Below are positions 17,940-26,329 of a stretch of 64,000 bases of DNA, piece by piece (positions within the stretch are counted from its first letter, which is position 1; every line of letters starts with the position of its first letter). Origin of the DNA: PCPOR2b sp965220385 (GTDB lineage: Bacteria > Poribacteria > WGA-4E > PCPOR2b); assembly GCA_965220385.1 (NCBI GenBank), contig OZ244825.1:4278001-4342000 (forward strand). The letters are read 5' to 3'. The notes below the pieces were generated by a model that saw only the letters and a program-made list of their open reading frames with translations, searched no databases and was not told the DNA's origin. The translations under genes and the position numbers were made by a program.

Positions 17940-19418
17940 TCACCAATACGTATACAGTGTAACCTCGAACAGAATCAGTTGCAGGCACAACAATCCGACA
18001 ACCCAATAGAAATCAGCTATACCCCGGTGACTGAGATATTTTGCCACAGGGATGAGGATAAAAGGAGCCATAAAGATCCAGATCCGTTCAACCTCCATTG
18101 TGAAAAGCGTAGAAAAGCTAATCAACAACAACGAGATTAGATACCCAATAACGTAGATGTCAATCCGCTTGCCACGTCGCGTGTCTCGAATCGTCCGCAC
18201 AACCTGTCTAAGCCACACAGTCGTCGTTGGTAGCCCAATCCCAATCAGAAAGGCAAACAGATTCCCAACGCTCAAGTGAAGGTAAAGTTCAATCGTTTCG
18301 TGCCCCGTTCCTAATCGCGCGCTGTCTTTTCGCATCGATGCCTGCAACGCCTCAAACAGATTAAACCCCGTAAACAGGAACATCAACAGGTAAAACATGA
18401 TGAAAGTAGCACCGGCAATCAATAATAGGGTCAATACGTATCTAAGCCTTCCCCGGTCCGAAATTAAGGTGAGCAGCAGGACAATGCTGAAAAATAAACC
18501 GATAAACACCGTCGAGTATGTCATCAGCATCCCGCAACCGAGTGAGACTCCCGTCAAGAGTCCGTAGCGCACCGTTCGCTCCGAACCGATCCCCCTGTAA
18601 AATAGGTACAGGCTCAAGATCGGGAAAATGCTGAACGGACCGTCCATTGATGTGCCCGTAAACATGACGAAATTGGGCGTAACGAGGAACAGTGCGAGGG
18701 CGAAACCGGCAACCAACTCACCGTACAGTTCTTTCGCCAGCAGGTAGATTGGTATCACCGTCAGGCTCGTAAGAATAACCGACCCAAGTGACGCAGCCAA
18801 CAGATTATATCCAAAGAATTTGCTGACAACCCACAGAAACAATATACCGCCGGGCGGATGGGTTTGTGCGTGTCCCGATAACGTTGAAAACAGCTCCGGG
18901 TTGGCGTAACCTCTCATGAATGACCAAAGACCGATCTGATCGACCTTTGGCACATCGCCGTAGTATTCGTAGTTTGTCCGCGTATACGGTTCAAGGAATG
19001 CAGGCAACTGTCGTCCAGCTACCTCTCGGTAGCCGTCAATCATCGCGACGCTAATACTGATGGCAAGGAAAAATCCAATCGAGATGAGAAAGCGCTGGGC
19101 GAGGGACACAGACCGCTGAAGAAAGATCTTTCGACAAAAAAGTAGAAATACTATCAGAACAACCAATGCAGGAAATATCCAAATGCTCAAGTCGAGTTGC
19201 GGTCGTGCATAGAGCGGAACCAGATGGCGATGAAATCTGACCGCTCCAAGATTAATCGAAGCTGTCCGCATCCAGTGCGCGAGGAACTTGTGGTAAAGTA
19301 GGAAGAAACCTGCGATACAAACGCATTGGATTGGAATAAGATTGAGGAGTGAACAAAATGTATTTGGGAGGCTCTTTCGAGGATTGAGAAGGGGGTTCAC
19401 ACGTCGATTTACGGTCAT
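17940..19418 (-). CDS. Membrane glycosyltransferase of the GT39/PMT-like (GT-C) type
   Basis: A 492-residue polytopic membrane protein with about eleven to twelve hydrophobic segments. The large loop after the second segment carries acidic residues (IDGYRE and YYGDVPKVDQ), and the sequence GHAQTHPPGG recurs in bacterial dolichyl-phosphate-mannose-like transferases and ArnT relatives, where it lies near the active site. Family knowledge suggests transfer of a sugar from a polyprenyl-phosphate donor on the outer face of the membrane. No ribosome binding site is evident at 19418. It stands alone, with a 122-base gap before the oxidoreductase gene. Confidence 0.75.
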   Translation of the reverse strand: MTVNRRVNPLLNPRKSLPNTFCSLLNLIPIQCVCIAGFFLLYHKFLAHWMRTASINLGAVRFHRHLVPLYARPQLDLSIWIFPALVVLIVFLLFCRKIFLQRSVSLAQRFLISIGFFLAISISVAMIDGYREVAGRQLPAFLEPYTRTNYEYYGDVPKVDQIGLWSFMRGYANPELFSTLSGHAQTHPPGGILFLWVVSKFFGYNLLAASLGSVILTSLTVIPIYLLAKELYGELVAGFALALFLVTPNFVMFTGTSMDGPFSIFPILSLYLFYRGIGSERTVRYGLLTGVSLGCGMLMTYSTVFIGLFFSIVLLLTLISDRGRLRYVLTLLLIAGATFIMFYLLMFLFTGFNLFEALQASMRKDSARLGTGHETIELYLHLSVGNLFAFLIGIGLPTTTVWLRQVVRTIRDTRRGKRIDIYVIGYLISLLLISFSTLFTMEVERIWIFMAPFILIPVAKYLSHRGIADFYWVVGLLCLQLILFEVTLYTYW

Positions 19419-19457
19419 TTGCTGTCACGGTTCTTTGCTTACCCGGGCAGTTGAGTT

Positions 19458-19493
19458 GAAAGTGAGAAAGTGGGAAGGTGGGAAAGTGGGAAC
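19458..19493 (+). repeat. Simple repeat of GAAAGTGGG units, left of the four-helix-bundle gene
   Basis: Four to five imperfect copies of a 9-10 base unit (GAAAGTGAG, AAAGTGGG, AAGGTGGG, AAAGTGGG). The reverse-oriented counterpart lies at 19958-19993, so the four-helix-bundle gene is bracketed. A related tract lies inside the gene at 54363-57344. Confidence 0.75.
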
Positions 19494-19500
19494 TACGAGG

Positions 19501-19896
19501 CTACAGCGGTTTGGTCGGTTTGAGTAGCCACTTCTGAGGTTGATTTGCCATGTTGACCAGTTTTCCAATAATCATATCGTAGATTTTGTGTAATCTTGTC
19601 CCATCTTCTCGATGTATATAACTGCACTTGACAGCATATTCGAGCCAGACCTGTGTTTCAGCAGCTTCGCCCTCTGCTTCGTTCATTTTATTTACAAAGG
19701 CGGCTTGGTACCTTCTCCGTCGCCATCCTTCAGCGATTTGCCCCGAAACAGCTCTTGGTGACCGGCGAACTTGATCTGTCAAACTGTAGGTTTCTTCCTT
19801 AGAAAATGACTTTGATAATTCATAGATGTCCATTGCAGCTTCAACCGATAGCTTGTAAACATCTAATTGCCAATGATATTGAATTCTTTCAGCCAT
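19501..19896 (-). CDS. Four-helix-bundle protein (S23/IVP family)
   Basis: About 131 residues. The pattern WQLDVYKLSVEAAMDIYELSK, then a conserved region around LTDQVRRSPRA and the IAEGWRRRR segment are hallmarks of the four-helix-bundle family first found encoded in intervening sequences of 23S rRNA genes; Avd proteins of retroelements share the fold. The ATG at 19896 has GTGGA seven bases upstream; an in-frame ATG at 19962 adds 22 residues that lie outside the family core. Flanking inverted simple repeats suggest the gene moves or moved as a unit. The function of stand-alone members is unknown. Confidence 0.82.
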   Translation of the reverse strand: MAERIQYHWQLDVYKLSVEAAMDIYELSKSFSKEETYSLTDQVRRSPRAVSGQIAEGWRRRRYQAAFVNKMNEAEGEAAETQVWLEYAVKCSYIHREDGTRLHKIYDMIIGKLVNMANQPQKWLLKPTKPL

Positions 19897-19957
19897 TAGT
19901 TTTTCCACTTGTTCCATCAGATAACTGCCTAGGCAAAATGTAGGGGATTCGGTTTTT

Positions 19958-19993
19958 CTCACTTTCTCACTATCACACTATCACACTTTCGCC
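19958..19993 (-). repeat. Simple repeat of CACTTTC/CACTATCA units, right of the four-helix-bundle gene
   Basis: Read on the minus strand this tract gives GAAAGTGTGATAGTGTGATAGTGAGAA-like units, the opposite orientation to 19458-19493. Together the two tracts form imperfect inverted boundaries around the gene at 19501-19896. Confidence 0.65.
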
Positions 19994-20008
19994 TTACGAC
20001 TTAATATC

Positions 20009-21160
20009 CTACGAGACTGCGAATTCCGATCTCTGATCGGGGCTGGCTTCAGACATACTCAAACCATCGCGAGCAATCTGTCGACCATGTTCGGTTAAGG
20101 TCAAATCACCCCCATCGGACTGGATGGCACCCTGTCTCTCCGCATATCTCACAACCCGCTCCGCGAAAGAAGGGGCCCAACGCAGATGCTCATCCAGATG
20201 CTCAATACGACGCTCCTGCTGGGCTTCGGGAGAGCCTTCATGATTCAACAGGTGGATGGCAAGCATTGTTTGAGCGAACTGCCATCGCTGACGCACCCGG
20301 CGACGGGCGATAGCGATGATGCCGCGGGTTGGTGCGAGCAGAAAAGTTAAAAGGAAGAAGACACCACTCATCGTTGCCATGGCCCCGGCAATAGATGCAT
20401 CCAGCCAACGCGCCAACCAGTAACCAGTGATAGCACTCGCAATACCATTCAATGCGCTCAGCCCAAGCAGATAGGACAGTCGATCCGTTAGCAGATAGGC
20501 GGTCGCAGGGGGCGCAATCATCAACGCAACAACCAAAATGGATCCCACCGCGTCAAACGCTCCAACCGCTGTCACCGAAACCAGCGTCATCAAGCCGTAG
20601 TGGAGGAGGACAGGCGAAAATCCGAGCGCGGCGGCGAGCCCGGCGTCAAATGTTGCCAGCTTCAGTTCCTTATAAAATAATGTAATAAAAACAAGGTTGG
20701 TGAGTAGGATCCCGCCCATCACCCAGAGAGATTTGGGGAGGGCGTATCCGAAAACGGAGAGTCGCTCAAACGGAGCAAACGCCAACTCTCCCAACAGCAC
20801 AGCATCGGTATCCAGATGGACCCCCCCCGCATAGCGAGAGATGAGAATCACACCCCCACTGAACAGTGCGGGAAACACAATCCCGATCGCAGCATCCTCA
20901 CGCACAAGCCCAGTGCCGTGCAAGAGTTCTACGAGCGCCACCGTAATCACACCGGTAATTGCCGCCGCTATAATAAGGAATGGCGATGCAAGATCTTCAA
21001 CAACAAAAAACGCTAAAACGATACCCAGAAGGATTGAATGACTGATAGCATCGCTCATCAATGCCATACGGCGAAGCACCAGAAATACTCCCGGCAAGGC
21101 ACACGCAACAGCAACAACCGCAGCGATAATTTGAATCTCTACCTGTGGTGAGAAGTTCAT
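20009..21160 (-). CDS. Metal ABC transporter permease with C-terminal winged-helix domain (second permease)
   Basis: A 383-residue protein. Residues 1 to about 280 form a multi-pass ABC-3 family permease, with the conserved segment RRMALMSDAISHS early on. The remaining 100 residues are soluble; their final part (roughly 310-365) resembles the winged-helix end of a DtxR-type regulator, with FAERVVRYAERQGAIQ and a wing-like LTLTEHGRQIA. The metal-binding dimerisation domain of full DtxR proteins is missing. Chlamydia YtgCR shows a similar permease-repressor fusion. Its ATG directly abuts the stop codon of the first permease gene (TAGATG). Confidence 0.87.
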   Translation of the reverse strand: MNFSPQVEIQIIAAVVAVACALPGVFLVLRRMALMSDAISHSILLGIVLAFFVVEDLASPFLIIAAAITGVITVALVELLHGTGLVREDAAIGIVFPALFSGGVILISRYAGGVHLDTDAVLLGELAFAPFERLSVFGYALPKSLWVMGGILLTNLVFITLFYKELKLATFDAGLAAALGFSPVLLHYGLMTLVSVTAVGAFDAVGSILVVALMIAPPATAYLLTDRLSYLLGLSALNGIASAITGYWLARWLDASIAGAMATMSGVFFLLTFLLAPTRGIIAIARRRVRQRWQFAQTMLAIHLLNHEGSPEAQQERRIEHLDEHLRWAPSFAERVVRYAERQGAIQSDGGDLTLTEHGRQIARDGLSMSEASPDQRSEFAVS

Positions 21161-22282
21161 CTAATTCCCCCGCATTTCCGCCAACCGTTTCGCCTCCGCC
21201 AATCCTTTCGGAGTCAGTGCCCATTCTGTGCCGACCCGATGTGCCCAACCGCGAGCTTCCAACTCTTCAAGGCTCCGCTTAGCGCCGCCCCGTCCAGCAC
21301 TCATCGCATTTAAGACCCTTACAGAATGTCGGTGTTCTAAATCCTCATGCTGCAACGTCAGGGCGTAGAGATCATCGAGCACCATCTCGACCCGCAGTTG
21401 CCGACGGTTGCGTTGATGGCGTATCCAATTCCAAATCAATCCCCGATTTGGCGCCAGAGTCATCGATACCGCAACGATTACACTGATGCAGATCACAATG
21501 GTTGGACCGGTAGGAATCCGTGCTGTACTACTGCTAATGAGTGCACCACTTACACCGGCAACCGCACCAAACAGAGCGGATAGGGCAACCATCACACCTA
21601 AACGATCTGTCCACTGACGCGCCGCTGCCGCAGGTGCAACAACCATCGCACTCATCAGCACCACGCCGACAGTTTGCAATCCCAGTACAATGGCAATTAC
21701 AATAAGCGTCGTCAGCAAAACGTCGAGCCACCGCATGCGAAAACCAAGACTCGCACCGAAGTCAGGGTCAAAACTGAGAAGTTTGAAATCCTTCCAGAAG
21801 ACCATCATTATCAGCAGCGCGATAATTCCCAACGAACCCATCGTCTTGACATCTCTTTCCACCAGCGCCGCCGCCTGACCAAAGAGGAATTTGTCGAGTC
21901 CAGCCTGATTGGCGTTGGGCATCTTCTGAATGAATGCTGTCAATAGAACAAGACCGAAACCAAAGAACACGGAAAGCACCAAGCCCAATGCGCTATCGTC
22001 TTTGAGGCGGGTCGTATTAACAATGCCCATTACGAAAAGCGTGCCTATCCAACCAGCAGCAGCAGCACCCAACACCAATACAAGCGGGGCTTTGCTGCCG
22101 GTAAGCAGAAACGCTAACGCGATACCGGGCCACGCTGCATGGGAAATTGCGTCTCCCAACAGGCTCTGCTTCCGCAGGACCGCGTATGTCCCCAGAGCAC
22201 CGCTGACGATTCCGAGTGTGGCAGAACCTTGTGCGACCGTACGCAGGGTGTAATCAAAGAAGAGATTGTGCAGCAATTCCAT
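21161..22282 (-). CDS. Metal ABC transporter permease with C-terminal winged-helix domain (first permease)
   Basis: A 373-residue protein, also a permease-regulator fusion. The ABC-3 permease part (to about residue 285) has RKQSLLGDAISHAAWPG, and several transmembrane segments. The tail has a helix-turn-helix-like stretch (VRVLNAMSAGRGG and RSLEELEARGWAH) and a wing (EWALTPKGLAEA), matching the pattern of winged-helix domains that precede the metal sites of DtxR proteins. It partners with the second permease, the ATPase at 25421 and the TroA-like lipoprotein at 26330. Manganese, zinc or iron are all possible substrates. Confidence 0.88.
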   Translation of the reverse strand: MELLHNLFFDYTLRTVAQGSATLGIVSGALGTYAVLRKQSLLGDAISHAAWPGIALAFLLTGSKAPLVLVLGAAAAGWIGTLFVMGIVNTTRLKDDSALGLVLSVFFGFGLVLLTAFIQKMPNANQAGLDKFLFGQAAALVERDVKTMGSLGIIALLIMMVFWKDFKLLSFDPDFGASLGFRMRWLDVLLTTLIVIAIVLGLQTVGVVLMSAMVVAPAAAARQWTDRLGVMVALSALFGAVAGVSGALISSSTARIPTGPTIVICISVIVAVSMTLAPNRGLIWNWIRHQRNRRQLRVEMVLDDLYALTLQHEDLEHRHSVRVLNAMSAGRGGAKRSLEELEARGWAHRVGTEWALTPKGLAEAKRLAEMRGN

Positions 22283-22619
22283 TCGCCGACCTATTTTGAC
22301 GCAAGCTGCCAGTTAAAGCCTCAACCGAGACCGTTATCCGAAATTTGCTTCAAGTCGAGCGTAACGAGATCCCAATAAATCGAGGGCACATTAGAATGGT
22401 TCGATCCACCAAACACCAGCAGTCCGTGGGGTCGCTTTATAGCTCAACTGATGTGAATTGGGATGAGGTCGGGCGAGAGCCCGACCTACGGGTATTAGTC
22501 TTAGCAGGTCGAGATTTATATCTCGACGGGATACCCGGCGTGTTGCGCGATAATCCAAACTTAATCAACCAAGACTATCGCGCAATGTTTATGGGTATCT
22601 TCGATTTTGCGAAATCAAC
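22283..22619 (-). other. 337-base gap between the secreted peptidase and the permease genes
   Basis: No gene is supported. The main content is a nested hairpin element at 22466-22537. The gap separates the inserted peptidase gene from the permeases. A tRNA-like GGTTCGATCC is present but has no cloverleaf around it. Confidence 0.6.
22466..22537. repeat. Nested hairpin element of the CCTAC family
   Basis: AGGTCGGGC/GCCCGACCT (22466-22474 and 22479-22487) form a 9-bp stem with GAGA loop. It is followed by an outer pair CGGGTAT/ATACCCG (22489-22495 and 22531-22537) that encloses a second 8-bp stem GTCGAGAT/ATCTCGAC (22508-22515 and 22520-22527). Confidence 0.75.
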
Positions 22620-25319
22620 TTACTTGAGAATTACCATCTTTCGCATGGTGACATAATCGCCTGCGCGCAGCTGGTAGAAATAGATGCCGCTCCCCACCGA
22701 CTCACCTAAGTGGTTACGCCCATCCCAATACGCTGCACGCGCCCTGTCTGTGTAATATCCCGCCTGCTGATATCCCATATCCAATTCACGCACCAACACA
22801 CTCTCGGTGTCATAAATAGTAACTGCCACCTCCGCATCAGATGCGAGTTGATATGGAATCCACGTCTCAGGATTGAAAGGATTTGGATAATTCTGAAGCA
22901 GCTGGGTGTGCATCGGAGCAATGCTATCGAAGGTTAGCTGAAGCGTCGTATACGCTTTCTGGATGTCATCAGGTGTAATGACATAATCTGTTTTACCAAT
23001 AGGTTCATCTGAAGCAATATTGGTAAACGTCAAACGCAAGGTATCGCCAACTTGGACAACTGGGGTTCGATTCAAGTCAGCATAGCCTAACGTAAATCTA
23101 CCACCTGCTTCCGCTAACCCTTCCGTCAACCGATTGCCTGTTCTGAGATTGTCAATGGTAATTTGGTAAGATTCCTGGAACCCTTCTTCGGCAAGAACTC
23201 CATCAACGACGAATGCCCAAAGCGCTCCGGTAGCGGCTGGCGCGCTCGCGGTTTCAGCAGCCTGCGTCGAATCGGAATCGTCCCAAGGGGCTCCTGTGAA
23301 TGTAATCGCACCACCCTCTGGCGTATTGACAATATACCCCCGTCCACCTTCAATCGGATAGCCATCCCCGGGTGTTGTGATGGTATGAGATACGAACTCC
23401 CCGTCATCAGCAGCGATAATGACGGTCGATCCGACCATCTCCATAAAGCTGCGCGCTGTCAGCGGCGTCTCTGGACGTAGCGGCGGCGAAATGATATTTA
23501 ACCCGTTATCCAGATGCACCGTGAAGTTATAAACACGTTCTTCTTCGGGTTCGTCCTCGGTAGGCAACCTAACATCTTCAGGTGAACCATCAAGGGTACT
23601 GGTCACCGTTGCTAAGTTGTTTGCCGCTCGATGAAAGAAGGGGGGCCAGTAAAGTCTGACAGCCTCCACCCTCTCGATTTCATCGGGAGTGGGTCCCTCC
23701 TGACCCATTGCGAGAAGGATAACCGCAGTCTGAAAGTCTTTCTGAGACGATTCAGCATCGGGGATTCGCATCCCGTTTACCGCCATAATATCTTCAATTC
23801 TTACCTCCTGCTTGTCACCCCGGAAACCGACATCTCCCAAGGAATACACACTCTGCAGCTGATCTGCAGTTATCGTCTGTTGATCATAGGGCGGTGGAAG
23901 ATCCAAATCATGGGGATCGGTCACCAAGAAGGTCGGAGGAACATCTTCCGGCTTGAGTAGACCCATTAGATATAGATCGAGTGGGCTATAAATATTTTTA
24001 GGAGCCAAGGTAATAAACGAACCATCCCCGTTATCTTGGATATCATTGCCCCCTAAAAGCGAGCCACTCGTATGTAGGAAAAAATTCCAATGTGCCCGGT
24101 CCCGGGTTAACAATACAGGGGGATCAATAAAAGCGAGCCACGTATGCCCAAATTCGTGTGCAAGTACACTTAGTGTAGATGTCGCAGGACCGAACGTATT
24201 CTCCAAAGGATCATCCTCCCATACCTTCAAGTTTTTCATGGTGAGGAAGCTTCTTAGCCTGCCTTGGCTACCGTATTCGGCGGTATGATCAAATTGCGGA
24301 AAGATTTCTGACCTGTTTGGGTTGCCGATCCCTAAGACATCATTCTGAACGTTAATAGCAAAAGCTAAAACCCCCACGAAGTCTAAGTTTGATTCAAAAT
24401 TAGTGAAGAGAATTAAACTATCAAAATCATCGTTATGTGTTCGGTAAAACTCACGCGCAACATTCTGTAGATTGACCGTTGGTAGATCTACGAAGACTTC
24501 GGCGATGGCACCCGTTGTTCCCTCAAGTGGCAAATTGTCCGAGTAGTCCACTAAAGTTACTTGAAATGCATCGTCGAGTCCACCGGGGGATACGCCAACA
24601 ATACCTGTCCTCACATCAGATTTCTCAAAAGCGATGTCAATGACGCCTGTATCGAACAGGACAACCTGCATTGTTAGAGTCACTCCACCGAAGAAATCTT
24701 CGCTGAACGCCTCGACATTGAACCAGGTGACGGTCACCTGTTTGGCAGATTGCTTTACTTCAACGGTAGGAGTTTCTCCGCCACCGAATGGATCGGGGAA
24801 TGGGTCAAACGGATTCAGGTCGGTGTATAGCACACCAATACGCGGTGATTCTCCCAAAAATCGCTGCAAGTCCCGCGCCCACAAAGCCGCATCCCCTTTG
24901 CCAAATGTCAAGTTTCCATCTGAATTGACAAAAAGTTCTGTATATTCCTCACCAAAAAATGGGAAGTCGAATTCGATTTCGACCTTCTTACTGTCGTCAT
25001 CGCTCAACTGCAATATATCGCCAAACGCTTGGACAAACTCAACATCTTCTGGCATAGATACATCGTATCCACCTACGTCATTGGGTGTGAAACGTAAATT
25101 TTGCCCCGCCAAATCGAAGGTGTTCTTCGGCTGGACAATGTGCTCGTTACCGTTGATGACCACCAAATCTCCAACATCAGTAGACGTTGATTCAAAGGTC
25201 ACTTCTCCTGCCATGTTTAGCTGTAGCCTTTGATGTGGTGTATCACCAGATCTGGCTTGAGCTTGTAGAGAAAAGATAATTAAAAGTGCAGCAGTAACAA
25301 CCAAAAATTTGCGTATCAT
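22620..25319 (-). CDS. Secreted metallopeptidase-like protein with C-terminal sorting domain
   Basis: An 899-residue protein with an N-terminal signal peptide ending near residue 23 (SLQAQA). The first third is beta-rich and resembles a NIDO/adhesion-type module (FDFPFFGEEYTELFVNSDGN). A zinc protease motif HEFGH lies at 388-392, in STLSVLAHEFGHTW. The last 90 residues begin NYPNPFNPETWIPYQL and end in GIYFYQLRAGDYV, the FlgD/type IX-like sorting domain that recurs in Poribacteria secreted proteins. AGGAGG precedes the ATG. The gene lies in the same direction inside a metal transporter operon, between the ATPase and permease genes. Confidence 0.8.
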   Translation of the reverse strand: MIRKFLVVTAALLIIFSLQAQARSGDTPHQRLQLNMAGEVTFESTSTDVGDLVVINGNEHIVQPKNTFDLAGQNLRFTPNDVGGYDVSMPEDVEFVQAFGDILQLSDDDSKKVEIEFDFPFFGEEYTELFVNSDGNLTFGKGDAALWARDLQRFLGESPRIGVLYTDLNPFDPFPDPFGGGETPTVEVKQSAKQVTVTWFNVEAFSEDFFGGVTLTMQVVLFDTGVIDIAFEKSDVRTGIVGVSPGGLDDAFQVTLVDYSDNLPLEGTTGAIAEVFVDLPTVNLQNVAREFYRTHNDDFDSLILFTNFESNLDFVGVLAFAINVQNDVLGIGNPNRSEIFPQFDHTAEYGSQGRLRSFLTMKNLKVWEDDPLENTFGPATSTLSVLAHEFGHTWLAFIDPPVLLTRDRAHWNFFLHTSGSLLGGNDIQDNGDGSFITLAPKNIYSPLDLYLMGLLKPEDVPPTFLVTDPHDLDLPPPYDQQTITADQLQSVYSLGDVGFRGDKQEVRIEDIMAVNGMRIPDAESSQKDFQTAVILLAMGQEGPTPDEIERVEAVRLYWPPFFHRAANNLATVTSTLDGSPEDVRLPTEDEPEEERVYNFTVHLDNGLNIISPPLRPETPLTARSFMEMVGSTVIIAADDGEFVSHTITTPGDGYPIEGGRGYIVNTPEGGAITFTGAPWDDSDSTQAAETASAPAATGALWAFVVDGVLAEEGFQESYQITIDNLRTGNRLTEGLAEAGGRFTLGYADLNRTPVVQVGDTLRLTFTNIASDEPIGKTDYVITPDDIQKAYTTLQLTFDSIAPMHTQLLQNYPNPFNPETWIPYQLASDAEVAVTIYDTESVLVRELDMGYQQAGYYTDRARAAYWDGRNHLGESVGSGIYFYQLRAGDYVTMRKMVILK

Positions 25320-25420
25320 AAAAAAATAACCTCCTAATAGCGTTGTGTTTTTACATTGATAATTAGCAGATCGGAAAACGTAAAAAGACGGTTTCTACGC
25401 TTTATATATCAAAGTTCACG

Positions 25421-26281
25421 CTAAGATGGACGCAGTGAAGTGTCCATCGGTTTGTCAACCTGTACCGTTGTAGCGTCATCAACCGGTTCAGATGATGCTG
25501 TATCAGATTTTCCTGTACTCCCATCAGCCTGAGCATCTCGACTGAGGAACGCGACGCGACCACCGTATGCGAGTCGGAGATTCTGCTCGGTAAATACGTC
25601 CTCCACCGGACCGCTGGCGATCCTGCGCACATTTAGAAGCGTTACAGAATCGAAATAATCTGCCACCGTCTGCAAGTCGTGATGAACAGCAACCACCGTC
25701 TTGCCGGCAGCTCGCAAGTCTTGCAAGAGCGCAACGATTGCCCGTTCGGTCGTCGCATCAACCCCTTGAAACGGTTCGTCCATGAGGTACACCTGGGCGT
25801 CCTGTACCAACGCCCGTGCAAGGAAGACCCGCTGCTGCTGTCCACCGGAAAGTTGGCTAATCTGCCGGTCTGCCAAGTCAAGCATCCCAACATTTTCAAG
25901 CGCTGCCATCCCGCTTGCGCGCTCCCGACGACCCGGACGACGCCCCCAACCGAGCGTGCTATAACAACCCATCATGACCACGTCCAATACGTTCGTCGGG
26001 AAATCCCAGTCAACGCTCCCGCGTTGTGGCACATATCCCACCAATCGTCGCTGATCAGTGTACGGTTGGCCGTGGATTAATACCCGTCCCGCCGCCGGTG
26101 ATACCAATCCTAAGATTGCTTTGATAAGCGTGGTTTTGCCAGCACCGTTGGGTCCGACGATCGCCATGAGGACCCCCGATGACACGTTCAGGTCTACATC
26201 CCACAGCACCGGCTGATCCCGGTACGCCACGGTCAAATCCGCCACTTCAATAGCCAATCGGTTATTTAAGGATTCTGTCAT
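25421..26281 (-). CDS. Metal ABC transporter ATP-binding protein (TroB/MntB/ZnuC-like)
   Basis: A 286-residue ABC ATPase. Walker A is GPNGAGKTT, the signature motif is LSGGQQQR, Walker B ends VYLMDEP, and the switch histidine is in VAVHHDLQ. The segment YVPQRGSVDWDFPTNVLDVV is typical of ATPases for manganese/zinc/iron uptake. The C-terminus has an extra acidic tail of about 30 residues. GGAGGTTGAG ends directly before the ATG. It energises the two permeases at 20009 and 21161, although a secreted peptidase gene separates it from them. Confidence 0.93.
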   Translation of the reverse strand: MTESLNNRLAIEVADLTVAYRDQPVLWDVDLNVSSGVLMAIVGPNGAGKTTLIKAILGLVSPAAGRVLIHGQPYTDQRRLVGYVPQRGSVDWDFPTNVLDVVMMGCYSTLGWGRRPGRRERASGMAALENVGMLDLADRQISQLSGGQQQRVFLARALVQDAQVYLMDEPFQGVDATTERAIVALLQDLRAAGKTVVAVHHDLQTVADYFDSVTLLNVRRIASGPVEDVFTEQNLRLAYGGRVAFLSRDAQADGSTGKSDTASSEPVDDATTVQVDKPMDTSLRPS

Positions 26282-26329
26282 CTCAACCTCCTCTCGCAGA
26301 CCGACACCCGTGGACCTATCCGTGGTTTT

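Noticed and set aside
19458..19493. CRISPR array
   Set aside because: Units are 9-10 bases with no spacers; simple repeat only.
19501..19896. Avd protein of a diversity-generating retroelement
   Set aside because: The fold is shared, but no reverse transcriptase, template repeat or variable repeat is visible nearby.
22396..22420. tRNA-like GGTTCGATCC with CACCA nearby
   Set aside because: No five-base T-stem, anticodon arm or acceptor stem can be formed around it.
24634..25233. 199-codon plus-strand frame
   Set aside because: Antisense to the secreted metallopeptidase and low-complexity Ser/Pro-rich, as expected of a shadow frame.
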